Part shown: piece after piece, positions 63,732 through 64,000 of the stretch
How the letters are laid out: each line of letters starts with the position of its first letter
Numbering within the stretch: position 1 is the stretch's first letter
Assembly (NCBI GenBank): GCA_015065385.1
Contig: SVQK01000097.1
Location: 55,516-119,515 of the forward strand
Direction: 5' to 3'
Length of the DNA: 64,000 bases
Origin: Oscillospiraceae bacterium
GTDB lineage: Bacteria > Bacillota > Clostridia > Oscillospirales > CAG-272
Program-made: the position numbers and the translations under genes
Notes under the pieces: model-generated
The model's database searches: none
What the model was told of the DNA's origin: nothing
The model's input: the letters and a program-made list of their open reading frames with translations, nothing else

Positions 63732-64000
63732 ATACTAATCTCAAGCTAAAAGGGAAACGCGGCTTTCTTTCGGATGAAAGCTCGCTCAACAAGTTGAGCC
63801 GGCAAAGAACTTCATGGGGAGGACGTAAGGGGAAAGCTATACCAATCAAGTGAAGCTGAGGCTTCGGCACACCAACGAAGTTTCGCGCAAAGCGCGAACT
63901 TCTGAAGCCATCCAACCTTATCAGAGTTATCGCACGCGATGCTCACCCGCTCAACAAGTTGAGCAAGGAGGCCGTTCGCCTTCTACATGGAGCGATCAAA
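63732..64000. repeat. Hairpin-rich intergenic element, truncated by the right edge
   Basis: GCTCAACAAGTTGAGC at 63784-63799 and 63949-63964; GAAGCTGAGGCTTC; GAAGTTTCGCGCAAAGCGCGAACTTC. Confidence 0.5.

Noticed and set aside
63784-63964. Two GCTCAACAAGTTGAGC copies as a CRISPR repeat pair
   Set aside because: Only two short palindromes 165 bp apart, with hairpins instead of a spacer between; no cas genes.

Overview
GC-rich chromosomal window, probably from a Firmicutes/Clostridia-type bacterium (inferred from the ctsR-mcsA-mcsB-clpC operon, SpoIIIE-type translocase, sortase and SLH proteins). No rRNA, tRNA, CRISPR array or transposase was recognised. Most of the window is housekeeping: gatC end, nfo, mltG, 5-FCL, tmk, ftsK/spoIIIE, clpC operon, thiI, pncB, cinA, an acyl-CoA ligase, an F1Fo ATP synthase operon and a rubrerythrin. 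Accessory parts include an SpoIID/peptidoglycan-binding trio, a glycyl-radical enzyme with a PflX-like radical SAM protein, a minimal type IV filament-like cluster, a sortase with its substrate, and several EP-rich surface proteins. Most interesting observations: (1) a dispersed ~370-430 bp intergenic repeat family (three copies) with conserved core TTGGCCATATGGCATAA and compensatory changes in stems, consistent with an unrecognised structured RNA or non-autonomous element, two copies of which flank the pilus-like cluster; (2) an in-frame stalk (b/delta-like)-alpha fusion in the ATP synthase operon with a truncated epsilon subunit; (3) an XRE HTH-coiled coil-16-residue beta-solenoid (bactofilin-like) chimera preceded by three phased TGCCA-N5-TGGCA palindromes. 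All calls come from reading the sequence and the supplied ORFs; no database search was run.
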